This document shows, piece by piece, positions 53,822-62,225 of a DNA stretch of 64,000 nucleotides. The notes under the pieces were generated by a model. It searched no databases and was not told the DNA's origin. It worked only from the letters and a program-made list of their open reading frames with translations. This DNA is from Ruania zhangjianzhongii (GTDB lineage: Bacteria > Actinomycetota > Actinomycetes > Actinomycetales > Beutenbergiaceae), in the NCBI RefSeq assembly GCF_008000995.1, contig NZ_CP042828.1, positions 186,001-250,000 on the forward strand, given 5' to 3'. Every line of letters begins with the position of its first letter. Positions within the stretch are counted from its first letter, which is position 1. Made by a program: the position numbers and the translations under genes.

Positions 53822-54223
53822 TCACGACTGCGCACCCGGCGCCAGTGCGCGCACTCCGAGTGCCGTCGCAGCCGTGCTGAGGCGGTCGTCGTAGCTGACG
53901 ATGGCGTCGAGATCGTCGCCGAGGGTGAGGGCGCTGGCCAGGTGGACGGCGTCCAGGCTGCGCAGAGCCGATGGCGCGAGCGTGGCGGCGGAGTCGAAGG
54001 TGTGTGCCGACAGACTGAGGATGGTGAGTGCATCGAGGACGTCCCGGGCGGCTACCACCCGGTCGGGTGCAACTCGTCGTACGGCGTGCACCAACTCCGT
54101 GCGGGTGAGGTCGGAGGTCACCGGATCGCGAGACTGCTCGCCCAGCCACGCGCGAAGCGCAGGAGTCTCGGCCTCAGCGACGACGAGTTTCACCAGCGCC
54201 GAAGTATCCACATAGTGCGCCAC
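53822..54223 (-). CDS. VapC-type PIN-domain toxin
   Basis: 133 aa. PIN acidic residues Asp6 (VDTSALVK), Glu43 (TRTELV), Asp91 (SLDAVHLASAL) and Asp112 (SYDDRL) are in place, so it is likely active as an RNase. The antitoxin gene lies three bases upstream on the same strand. Confidence 0.9.
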   Translation of the reverse strand: MAHYVDTSALVKLVVAEAETPALRAWLGEQSRDPVTSDLTRTELVHAVRRVAPDRVVAARDVLDALTILSLSAHTFDSAATLAPSALRSLDAVHLASALTLGDDLDAIVSYDDRLSTAATALGVRALAPGAQS

Positions 54224-54226
54224 CGG

Positions 54227-54490
54227 TCAGTAGGGCTCTTCGTCGCGCATCTGGGCAAGAGTCTCGGAGATCTGCGGGCCCGGTGCCGGTGCCGGCAGAT
54301 CCTCGATTCGCCCGCGAGGGGGCCGGGCGAGGCCAGCGTCCCGAAGAGTCTGTAACGGAGACGTCGGCAGTGCGGTCAGTTGAGCCACCGCACGCCCCCG
54401 ATCGGTGATGACCACGCGTTCGCCTGCGACCACGCCGCGCACCACGGCCGATGCGTTCTGCTTGAGTGCCCGAACTCCTACCTTCGCCAT
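54227..54490 (-). CDS. Phd/YefM-type antitoxin
   Basis: 87 aa. Begins MAKVGVRALKQNASAVVRGVVAGERVVITDRGRAVAQL, the Phd/YefM DNA-binding fold. The C-terminal 35 residues are disordered and would wrap the toxin. Forms a TA pair with the VapC gene. Confidence 0.9.
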   Translation of the reverse strand: MAKVGVRALKQNASAVVRGVVAGERVVITDRGRAVAQLTALPTSPLQTLRDAGLARPPRGRIEDLPAPAPGPQISETLAQMRDEEPY

Positions 54491-54508
54491 GATCTACATT
54501 GTAGCTCT

Positions 54509-54817
54509 TCAGTCCTCCAGCCGCTCGATCGCCCAGTCCCAGTCGATGCGTTCCTGTTCCAGGCGCACCTGTGCATCGAAGCGGTCGCTGACCAGATCGG
54601 CGTACAGTGCCGCTTCGTCCTCGCGCAGGCGCGTCAGAGCCGCATGGGTCGGCTTCGGCTCGCGTCCCCACCGGTCCCGGTGTGCCAGCAGAGTATCCCG
54701 GTCCATCAGCACCGAGTCGGCGCGGGGAAGGCGGGCGCGTAGCCGGTCCAGGATTGCGAACCCGTGGGTGTCCAGGTCACCCCAGTAGCGGATCGGCGAA
54801 TCGGCCAGAACCGCCAG
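54509..54817 (-). pseudogene. C-terminal fragment of Wadjet JetD (DUF2220)
   Basis: About 102 residues starting LAVLADSPIRYWGDLDTHGF and ending WDWAIERLED. This matches the end of JetD, the Toprim-like subunit of the Wadjet anti-plasmid system: YWGDLDTHGFAIL, SVLMDRDTLL and VRLEQERIDW are typical. Full JetD has about 380-400 residues; the N-terminal two thirds and jetA-C are missing. Sequence before it does not match. Probably the left-over of a lost defence locus. Confidence 0.7.
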
Positions 54818-55089
54818 GCGGGATGTCGCTCCCGCAGCTCCTCGATCGTCTCGACGTCCCTCACGCCTCCAGCCGGAACTTCCTACGGGGCAGGGTGTGT
54901 GAGGGCGCCGACACTGGCCGAATCGATGCCGGAGCACGTTGCGGATGTTCGGCTTGTCGTTGCCGTGCTTCCATCCTTGACGGCATCGAACGTCGAGAGT
55001 AGTGTTCGCCAAACTTCGAAATAAGGAACTCTGATTCCGCAAGATGGAATCGGGTCCGAAGGCTCAACGATGAGAATGTCGAGGAACCG
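54818..55089. other. Lower-GC non-coding stretch before the symporter, with repeats
   Basis: AT-richer than the surroundings, especially 54990-55060. I see GGAA-ctctga-TTCC and GATTCC-gcaagat-GGAATC inverted repeats near 55026-55051. They could be an operator or mRNA hairpin controlling the symporter gene. No gene seen apart from a short upstream remnant frame (LRERHPAWRFWP) near 54.8 kb. Confidence 0.4.
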
Positions 55090-56406
55090 ATGAGATTCAT
55101 CAAGAGTATGGCCGGCCAGATCACGATTGCCGCAGTGGCCGGCGTCCTGTTCGGGCTCATCGTCGGCGAGTGGGCAGCCAACCTGAAGTTCATCGGTGAC
55201 ATCTTCATCCGGCTGATCCAGATGGCGATCGTGCCGTTGGTGATGTCCTCGGTCATCGTCGCCACGGGTTCGATGACGGGTTCAGGGGTGGGCAAGATCG
55301 CCTTCCGGACCTTCAAGTGGATGATCGGGTTCTCCCTGGTCGCGGCGGTTCTGGCCTATCTCCTCGGCACCCTCATCCAGCCAGGTGCCGGCCTGACCGT
55401 GACCGAACCGCTCGATCCCAGCCTGCAGGAGTCCGCAGGAGAGGCCAGCGGCTGGCAGGACACTGTGGTCGGCTTCGTCTCCACGAACGTGTTCGAGGCG
55501 ATGGCATCCGCCACGATGGTTCCGATCATCGTCTTCTCGCTGATCTTCGGCGTGGCCCTGAACAACTACATCCGCAGTACCGGGAAGCGGGAGGTGCTCA
55601 CCTTCGTCGATCAGGTGCAACAGGTGGTCCTGATCATGATCCGGATCGTGATGCGAGTGGCGCCGGTCGGTGTGTTCGCCCTGCTCGCAGCGCTCACCGG
55701 AGACGTCGGACTGGCCGTGGTCACCACGGCACTGAAGTACCTCGGCGCCACGCTTGCCGGCGTGATCATCCTGTTCCTGCTGTTCGTCGTGGTGGTCTCC
55801 GCCCGCACGCGGCTCAACCCGCTGAAGCTGCCTCGGTGCTTGCTCGAGCAGACGGTGATCGCGGTGACGACCACGAGCTCGGCAGTGACGTTCCCGACGG
55901 TGCTGAAGAACACGGTGGAGAAGGCTGGGGTCAGCCAACGGGTTGCGAACTTCACATTGTCGGTCGGTCTGACGATGGGCTCCTACGGCGCCGTTCTCAA
56001 CTACATGATCGCCGTGATGTTCCTCGCACAGGCCGGCGGGATCACGCTTACACCCGGGCAGATCGCGATGGGTATGGGCCTGGCGGTGCTGCTGAACATG
56101 GGCACCATCACCGTGCCCGGCGGGTTCCCGGTGATCGCCATGTTCTTGGCAACGACGCTCGACCTGCCGTTCGAGGCGGTCGGTGTGCTCATCGCCGTGG
56201 ACTGGTTCGCCGGCATCTTCCGGACCTTCCTCAATGTCAACGGCGACACGATGGTCGCGATGCTCGTCGCCGGTGCCAGCGACGAGGTTGACCATGACGT
56301 CTACAACGGAATCAAAGATGTGACGGCCGAGGACTTTGATCCTGAGGATGAGGCCGGAGTCGATGGTGACGGGGACGAGCTGAAGCGCGCGGAGAGCCTC
56401 GGCTAA
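55090..56406 (+). CDS. Dicarboxylate/amino acid:cation symporter
   Basis: 438 aa, DAACS family. Eight helices and two re-entrant loops are suggested by TTTSSAVTFPTVLKN (serine-rich HP1 loop), LLNMGTITVPGGFPVIAMF (NMDGT-like NMGT motif) and DWFAGIFRTFLNVNGDTMV. The NMDGT Asp is replaced by nothing obvious (NMGT), so substrate or ion details may differ. Acidic C-terminal tail. ATG preceded by GAGGAACCG. Confidence 0.9.
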   Translation: MRFIKSMAGQITIAAVAGVLFGLIVGEWAANLKFIGDIFIRLIQMAIVPLVMSSVIVATGSMTGSGVGKIAFRTFKWMIGFSLVAAVLAYLLGTLIQPGAGLTVTEPLDPSLQESAGEASGWQDTVVGFVSTNVFEAMASATMVPIIVFSLIFGVALNNYIRSTGKREVLTFVDQVQQVVLIMIRIVMRVAPVGVFALLAALTGDVGLAVVTTALKYLGATLAGVIILFLLFVVVVSARTRLNPLKLPRCLLEQTVIAVTTTSSAVTFPTVLKNTVEKAGVSQRVANFTLSVGLTMGSYGAVLNYMIAVMFLAQAGGITLTPGQIAMGMGLAVLLNMGTITVPGGFPVIAMFLATTLDLPFEAVGVLIAVDWFAGIFRTFLNVNGDTMVAMLVAGASDEVDHDVYNGIKDVTAEDFDPEDEAGVDGDGDELKRAESLG

Positions 56407-56414
56407 TCTCTGGC

Positions 56415-56534
56415 TCAGAGGCAGGTGACTCCGGCCGCCGCACCGGCGGAGACGAGGCGTTCTGCACGCGTCCACAGCTCTGCGCCGCCGGTGAGGAGGA
56501 CGGAACCGAGCAGGTGTGCGTCGATCAGACGAAC
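56415..56534 (-). pseudogene. C-terminal remnant of a VapC-type PIN toxin
   Basis: About 38 codons to the TGA at 56415: RLIDAHLLGSVLLTGGAELW, then TRAERLVSAGAAAGV. This resembles the PIN C-terminus (D-x-H-L-L-A-S and LWTRD-x-R-L). The start of the toxin is missing and the fragment overlaps the end of the J-domain/NERD gene. Short, so confidence is moderate. Confidence 0.5.
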
Positions 56535-57557
56535 CGGACCGCTCGCTGCAGCGTGGTGCGGGCCGCGAACAGGTCCTCGGCGCTCAGGAACGGCACCCCC
56601 GGCAGTCCATGGGCGAGCCGGTCGGCCAGCGCTCCCCGGCGCACCACGAACCGGGGAACACCCCGCTTCGTGCCCAGGGCGGCCAGGTCCATGCTCAGCG
56701 CGTCATCGTCGAGCACGATCACCAACGCTGACGGCCGCACCCGCCAGCGCCTGGCCACCCGGGCGCGCTCGGCGAGCTCCTTCATCGGGCGGGTGCCCTT
56801 GGCCAACCCGGTGCTGACCAGCTTCTTCCCCTGCACGGTCACCGGCGCACCCCAGTCCTCGGACTGCACGATGAACAGGCCGGTGGGGCCGAGCACCACG
56901 TGGTCGATCTTCGCCGGGTTCGTCGGTGCGGCCGAGGCATCCCGCGCCCAGGTCTCGTTGCCGCGGCCGGTGGCCACGTCGTGCCAGAGGGTGAAGGCTG
57001 ACCCCAGCTCGGCGAGCAGCCGGGCGGTCGCCTCCTCCGCCTGCGCATCAGCCAGCGCGTGCCGGATCTCCGGCGGCGCGCTGGTCACCAGTCGCGCCTC
57101 GTAGGGGTCCTCGATCGCCACCCCACGGCCCACCCACTCGCGCAGCAGGGTCAGGTACCGCTCCCGTGACCACCCGCCCGGGTGACCGGAGGACCGGGCG
57201 CGTGAGGGTGCCCGGGTGCCACCCGCCGTCGTGCCCGAGGTCCACACTCTCCCGGGCGAGTAGTCGAACGGCGCGCTACTGCCCGAGCCGGCTCCGCCTG
57301 TCCCGGAACCGGACCTGCCGCGCCGCGCTCCGCCGTCGTAGGCAGCACGTTCCCTTGCGTGCGCGGCATCGTAGGCGCGCCGCGCAGCGGGGGTGCCGAC
57401 CAGCTGCCACGCCTGCTGCACGGCGAGGAACGCGTCGGCATCGCCGCCGGTGTCCGGATGGCTGCGGCGCAAGCGCGCGACGGTAGGCACGCCGCAGCGC
57501 CTCAGGGCTCACCTCAGGAGTGACCCCGAGCACCTGGTACGGCGAGGTGTCGGACAT
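56525..57557 (-). pseudogene. J-domain plus NERD-domain protein (frameshifted)
   Basis: From ATG 57557 the frame encodes a J-domain start (SPYQVLGVTPEVSPEALRRAYRRAL). A one-base insertion at about 57471 breaks it. The second frame has the HPD motif (RRSHPDTGGDADAFLAVQQAWQLVGTPAARRAYDAA), a Gly/Ser linker, and a NERD nuclease-related domain (NPAKIDHVVLGPTGLFIVQSEDW). Corrected length about 340 residues. NERD domains are predicted nucleases; fusion to a J-domain suggests a chaperone-recruited role. The frame error may be an assembly error. Confidence 0.75.
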
Positions 57558-57666
57558 CTGGTCGGTCACGGATCGGCTTTCAGGGCAGGGACACGGCTGG
57601 CCTCACGGTACCGCGAGTGGCTGGACGTGCGGGCAGGTCAGCGGGCGCAGGTGGGCACCATGCCAG

Positions 57667-59079
57667 TCAGAGCCGCACCGGGTCCACCAACATCCCGGCC
57701 GGGGTGCGCACCCACCACACCTTCTCGGTACGTAGCTCGTGGCCGGTGCTGTACCGATAGTCGAAGATGCGGGCGCGCACCCAGGCCGGCCGATCGCCGT
57801 CGAACGGATCGCGAGCGAGCAGCCGCAACGTAGCCGGATCCGCTTCCAGCAGCCGGAACAGGAACGGTTCGAACCAGCTCAGCTGGGCCCGCGAGCCCAA
57901 CGCCAGGAACCACATGCCCCAGTCCAGGCGCAGATGGTAGGGCGCCCACTGTCGCGGCCACCGGCGCACGTCACCGGGCTTGCCGGCGAAGCCGTACTCG
58001 CGCCAGTCGGCCTCGGTTGGATCTGGATCGGCGGTGCCCTCCACCACGATCTCCTGCCGCCGCCGGGTGATCGAGCCGAACGCGCCGTAGGCGCCTACCA
58101 GGTGCCAGCCGTTGAACGAGGCGTTCATCAGCTGACGGCGGCTGACGAGGTTCCGCGCCGGCCGCCAGCTCAGCCACAGCACCAGGAGGCCCATCGCGCA
58201 CACCGCCACGATCAGCCCGACCGGGCCGCTCGCCCGCACCGCCTGTTCCCCGGTGAGTACACCGTCGCTGACGGCAGCGAACGCCAGCAGCATGGTCAGC
58301 CAGTTCAACCAGGCGAAGTTCCCGGACGCCACCAGCCACAGCTGGGTCACGATCACCGCCGCGGCGGCCCAGGTAGCGATCGGCTGGGGGAAGAACAGCA
58401 ACCACGGCACCCCGAGCTGCACCACGTGGTTGGCCGCCACCTCAACCTTGTGCAACGGCCGCGGCAGGTGGTGGAAGAACCAGCTCAGCGGGCCGGGCAT
58501 CGGCTGCGTCTCGTGGTGGTAGTACAACGCGGTCAGGTCCCGCCACGCCTCATCGCCGCGGATCTTGATCATCCCGGCACCGAACTCCACCCGGAACACC
58601 AGCCACTTGATCGCCAGCAACGTCACGATCGGCGTGCCGGTCGCATCTGAGCCGAGGAACGCCGCCAGGAACCCGGCCTCCAGCAGCAGCGACTCCCAGC
58701 CGAACCCGTAGAGGAGGCCGCCGATGTTCACGATGGAGAGATAGAGCAGGTACATCGCGCCGAACACGAGGAGCGGTACCCACCAGGGCCCGCGCTGCGG
58801 CAACCCGGCCACGACAGCTGCGGCGAGCACGATCCCGACCCCGGCCACCACCCGCAGCATCCGGTCGGAGTAGTGGCGGTGGAACAAGGTCGGCAGGGCG
58901 CGCCACGGCAACCTCCCCGCGTGCGGGCGGGCCGGGATCAGCCCGCGTTCCCCGAGCAGGACCGGGAACTGCCGCAGCGCGGCGACGAACGCCACCAGGT
59001 AGACCAGCGCGATCCCCCGCTGGAGCACGAACCGAGCAACGTCGTAGTCCTCGGCGACGAACCAGCCGATCCCGTCCAC
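57667..59079 (-). CDS. Lipase maturation factor family membrane protein
   Basis: 470 aa if the GTG at 59079 is used (MDGIGWFVAEDYDVARFVLQRG); a GTG 21 codons upstream (59142) would extend into repetitive DNA. About ten hydrophobic segments, with the LMF family order: QFPVLLGERGLIPA, GFGWESLLLEAGFLA, VEFGAGMIKIRGDEAWRDLTALYYHHETQPMPGPLSW and the C-terminal region RLDWGMWF. In animals LMF1 folds lipases in the ER; the bacterial role is unknown. Confidence 0.88.
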   Translation of the reverse strand: MDGIGWFVAEDYDVARFVLQRGIALVYLVAFVAALRQFPVLLGERGLIPARPHAGRLPWRALPTLFHRHYSDRMLRVVAGVGIVLAAAVVAGLPQRGPWWVPLLVFGAMYLLYLSIVNIGGLLYGFGWESLLLEAGFLAAFLGSDATGTPIVTLLAIKWLVFRVEFGAGMIKIRGDEAWRDLTALYYHHETQPMPGPLSWFFHHLPRPLHKVEVAANHVVQLGVPWLLFFPQPIATWAAAAVIVTQLWLVASGNFAWLNWLTMLLAFAAVSDGVLTGEQAVRASGPVGLIVAVCAMGLLVLWLSWRPARNLVSRRQLMNASFNGWHLVGAYGAFGSITRRRQEIVVEGTADPDPTEADWREYGFAGKPGDVRRWPRQWAPYHLRLDWGMWFLALGSRAQLSWFEPFLFRLLEADPATLRLLARDPFDGDRPAWVRARIFDYRYSTGHELRTEKVWWVRTPAGMLVDPVRL

Positions 59080-59133
59080 TGCACTCGACCTCCGCCCCGC
59101 ACGGTATCGCGGGTGCAGCCGCTCAGCAGGGCG

Positions 59134-59213
59134 CCGGGACACTGCCGGGCCGGGACACCGCCGGGCCGGGACACTGCCGGGCCGGGACGGTGCCCGGCCG
59201 GGACGGTGCCCGG
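59134..59213. repeat. Five tandem 16-bp repeats
   Basis: Units CCGGGACACTGCCGGG, CCGGGACACCGCCGGG, CCGGGACACTGCCGGG, then CCGGGACGGTGCCCGG twice, head to tail with no spacer. They lie between the divergent LMF and MFS genes. The last two units have CCGGG/CCCGG inverted arms. A minisatellite that may affect transcription of both genes. Confidence 0.85.
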
Positions 59214-59285
59214 CCCGGGAGGCGGATCGCGCCGGGGATCGCGGCCGCGGGGAACAAGATCCGCAGCAGCGGTGTTGGCTACGCC

Positions 59286-60563
59286 ATGACCCACCACGCC
59301 CCTGCCGTGGAGCGAATCGGGATCGGCGTCGTGCTCATGCTGGCCGCACTCACCGCGATCGGCCCGCTCACGATCGACCTCTACCTCGCTGCCTTCCCGG
59401 AGATCGTCACCGACCTGGCCACCACCCCGGCCAAGGTGCAGCTGACGATGACCGCCACGTTGGCCGGCCTTGCCCTCGGGCAGCTGATCATCGGCTCGGT
59501 GTCGGACTCCTTCGGGCGGCGGCGCCCGCTGCTGATCGCGCTGACGGTGTACGTTCTCGTCTCGCTGGCCATCATCGGGGTCGGTCAGGTGGAGACGCTC
59601 ACCGCGCTGCGGGTGCTGCAGGGCCTGTCCGGTGCTGCCGGCATGGTGCTGTCCCTGGCGGTGGTCCGGGACCGGTTCGGCGGTATCGGTATCGGCAAGG
59701 TGATCTCCCGGCTGATGCTCGTGGTGGGTGTGGCGCCGATCCTGGCGCCGACGATCGGTGCGCAGATCCTCCGCTTCGGCGACTGGCGGACCATGTTCGC
59801 GGTGCTCGCCGGGTTCGGCGTGCTGCTGTTGGTGCTCGCCTCGGTGTTTCTGAAGGAGTCCCTCCCGCCGGAGCGCCGGCGCCGCGGGGGAGTGCGGGCC
59901 GCCCTGGCCTCCTATCGGTCCCTGATCACCGACTGGTCCTTCATCGGTGCGGTGCTGATGGGCGCGTTCTACATGGGGGCGATGTTCACCTACGTGGCCT
60001 CCTCCACCTTCGTGTTCCAGGAGGGCTTCGGGCTCACCGCCAGCGAATTCGGCTACATCTTCGGCGCAGGGGCGCTGGCGGTCACCGCCGGCTCCCAGGT
60101 CAACGGCGCCCTGGTCGGCCGGCTGCGCCCGGAGCGGATCGTCACCGTGGTGATCGCGGCCGGCTGGGTGCTCGCGCTCGGGCTGTTCGTGCTGACCCTG
60201 ACCGTCTCCGGTGACGGGCAGGGCTTCTGGCCGCTGGTGCTGGTGCTCGTACCGACGCTGAGCACGGTGGGATTCGTGCTGCCCTCGGTCCCGGCGATCG
60301 TGCTGGAGAGCAACGGCCACCGGGCCGGCTCCGCCGCTGCGCTGAACGGGGCGATGGGCTTCGTGCTCGGCGCGCTGATCACACCGATCAGCGGCATCCT
60401 CGGCGGTACTGCCACGGCGATGGCCGGGGTGATGTTTGGCGTGATCACGATCTCCGCGATGCTGCTGCTGGCGGTGCGCCGTGGCTGGTCGACGGAGAGG
60501 GTGTCGCGCGTCGACGCGCTGGTGGCCGGCCCGGAGGTGCAGGAAGAGGCGCTCAGGCCCTGA
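59286..60563 (+). CDS. Bcr/CflA-type MFS multidrug exporter
   Basis: 425 aa with 12 hydrophobic segments. TIDLYLAAFPEIVTDLATTPAKVQLTMTATLAGLALGQLIIGSVSDSFGRRRPLL and RVLQGLSGAAGMVLSLAVVRDRFGG are diagnostic. The ATG is taken over a longer frame running into the tandem repeats. Proton-driven export of antibiotics or sulfonamides in relatives. Confidence 0.92.
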   Translation: MTHHAPAVERIGIGVVLMLAALTAIGPLTIDLYLAAFPEIVTDLATTPAKVQLTMTATLAGLALGQLIIGSVSDSFGRRRPLLIALTVYVLVSLAIIGVGQVETLTALRVLQGLSGAAGMVLSLAVVRDRFGGIGIGKVISRLMLVVGVAPILAPTIGAQILRFGDWRTMFAVLAGFGVLLLVLASVFLKESLPPERRRRGGVRAALASYRSLITDWSFIGAVLMGAFYMGAMFTYVASSTFVFQEGFGLTASEFGYIFGAGALAVTAGSQVNGALVGRLRPERIVTVVIAAGWVLALGLFVLTLTVSGDGQGFWPLVLVLVPTLSTVGFVLPSVPAIVLESNGHRAGSAAALNGAMGFVLGALITPISGILGGTATAMAGVMFGVITISAMLLLAVRRGWSTERVSRVDALVAGPEVQEEALRP

Positions 60564-60608
60564 TCCGGCGGCCGAGGCGGATCCGGCGGTCCGCAGCGGG
60601 TCTCGCGG

Positions 60609-61496
60609 TCACTCCCAGGCATCCATATGCCGGTGGTGCGGACCCTCGGGGGGTACGTACTCCACGTGGTGCTCGGGGTCCAGGTAGGTGCGCGCGAAGG
60701 TGAGCGAGGCGGCCAGGTCCGCCACACGTTCCGCCGCCGAATACGCGCGCCGGGTGCTGATCTCCACCACCACGTCGCCAAGGAAGTTGCGGCGGCTCAG
60801 CTCGGTGAGCACCTCGGCGCACGGCTGGGTTCCTCGGCCGGGCACCAGGTGCTCATCCATCATCGACGCCGTCCCGTCGGCAAGGTGCAGATGGGCCAGG
60901 CGGTCGGCGAACACGTCCAGCAGCTCCCGGCTGTTCTGCCGCGCCACCGCTGCGTGGGAGAGGTCGAGGGTGACTTTGTCGTAGTCGTGCTCCGTGGGGT
61001 CCCAGCCGGGCAGGTAGGCCTTCATCTCCCGTTTGCGCCCCCGCCAGGGGTACATGTTCTCGACGGCGATCGTCACGTCGCTCCCCTCGTTCAGCTCCCG
61101 TACGTGCTCGGCGAAGCCCCGGGCGTACCGGTACTGCCAGCGGAACGGCGGATGCACCACCACAGTCGGGGCGCCCAGATCCTCGGCCAGGGCTACCGTC
61201 TGGTCCAGCTTCCCGCCCGGTGAGGCGCCCAGCACCTTCCGGGAGAGCAGCAGCGTGGGTGCGTGGATGCTCCGGATCGGCATTCCATAGCGTGCACTCA
61301 GCTTGGACAGGGTCTTGCGATCCTGGCTGGTGGGGTCGGCGAGAACCATCACTTCGATACCGTCGTATCCCAGTTCGGCAGCGATCTCGAAGGCGAACGG
61401 AGCTTTGCGGGGATAGACGCTGACCGTAGAAAGGGTCACGGCGATCGAGCTCCCGCCCGGTTGCGGCTCCAGGGTCTCGTCGGCGGTCTCGACCAT
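60609..61496 (-). CDS. Sugar phosphate isomerase/epimerase-like TIM-barrel protein
   Basis: 295 aa from ATG 61496. AP-endonuclease-2/xylose-isomerase-like fold: YPRKAPFAFEIAAELGYDGIEVMV, VHPPFRW, IAVENMYPW, TLDLSHAAVA and GDVVVEIST show the usual metal-binding Glu, Asp and His. Substrate unknown. An upstream extension of the frame belongs to the preceding gene. Confidence 0.87.
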   Translation of the reverse strand: MVETADETLEPQPGGSSIAVTLSTVSVYPRKAPFAFEIAAELGYDGIEVMVLADPTSQDRKTLSKLSARYGMPIRSIHAPTLLLSRKVLGASPGGKLDQTVALAEDLGAPTVVVHPPFRWQYRYARGFAEHVRELNEGSDVTIAVENMYPWRGRKREMKAYLPGWDPTEHDYDKVTLDLSHAAVARQNSRELLDVFADRLAHLHLADGTASMMDEHLVPGRGTQPCAEVLTELSRRNFLGDVVVEISTRRAYSAAERVADLAASLTFARTYLDPEHHVEYVPPEGPHHRHMDAWE

Positions 61497-61567
61497 CCCG
61501 TCAGGGTAGCCCGGGGGCCTGGGTGCTGCTGACCGGCCGAGACCGGGAGGTGCGGGCCCTAGCCGCT

Positions 61568-62126
61568 TCAGGGCTCCACCACGCTCGCTGGCAGGTGGGC
61601 GTCGAAGCCGTCGATCGACCGGGCGTTCTTCTGCCTCTGGTACTGCGTCAGCCCGTCCGGACCTCGCCGATCCGCCCAGGAGTGCATCAGGTCGCGCTGG
61701 CCGACGAAGTCGTACAACGGCACGCCGAAACCACAGGAGGTCTGGCACTCGGTGACCGTGACGTCGAAGACCTGCCGGGCGCCGAGGAGCGGGGGAAACA
61801 GGCCGCTGCACTCGTCCCAGTCCGTATCGTCGGGCTGCACCGCGCGGGCCTGGCCGTACAGCCGCAGGATCCACGGCTTGCCCTCGAAGGCACAGAACAT
61901 CAGCGTGATCCGCGGGGTCCAGCGCGATGTGCGCGGCGGTCTCGTTGCCGGAGCCGGTGCCGTTCAGCCAGGCCACCCGGTTCGGGCCGAGCACCCGGAA
62001 CGAGTCCAGGCCTTTCGGGGAGACGTTCACCCGACCGTCGGGTGCCGCGGAGGCAACGAAGAACATCTGCTGGCGTTCGATGAACCGGACCAACTGCGGC
62101 TCGAGGGTGTCGTAGAGCTTGGCCAT
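61568..62126 (-). pseudogene. Pyridoxamine 5'-phosphate oxidase-like flavoprotein (frameshifted)
   Basis: ATG 62126 opens MAKLYDTLEPQLVRFIERQQMFFVASAAPDGRVNVSPKGLDSFRVLGPNRVAWLNGTGSGNETAAHIALDP. One extra G at about 61911-61917 then breaks the frame. The rest, RITLMFCAFEGKPWILRLYGQARAV to DAHLPASVVEP, is in a second frame. Corrected length about 185 residues, a FMN or F420 split-barrel fold. Possibly an assembly error. Confidence 0.82.
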
Positions 62127-62225
62127 CACCCCATTGTGCCGCGCCGCACCGCCGTGGCTCGTGCTCGTGTGTGGCCTGGCTGGGGTCCGGACCACAGTGG
62201 AGTCACACACGAGGCCCGCAGGTGG

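Noticed and set aside
54174-54671. 165-residue frame opposite/among the TA genes
   Set aside because: Composition and lack of motifs mark it as a shadow of VapC/Phd genes.
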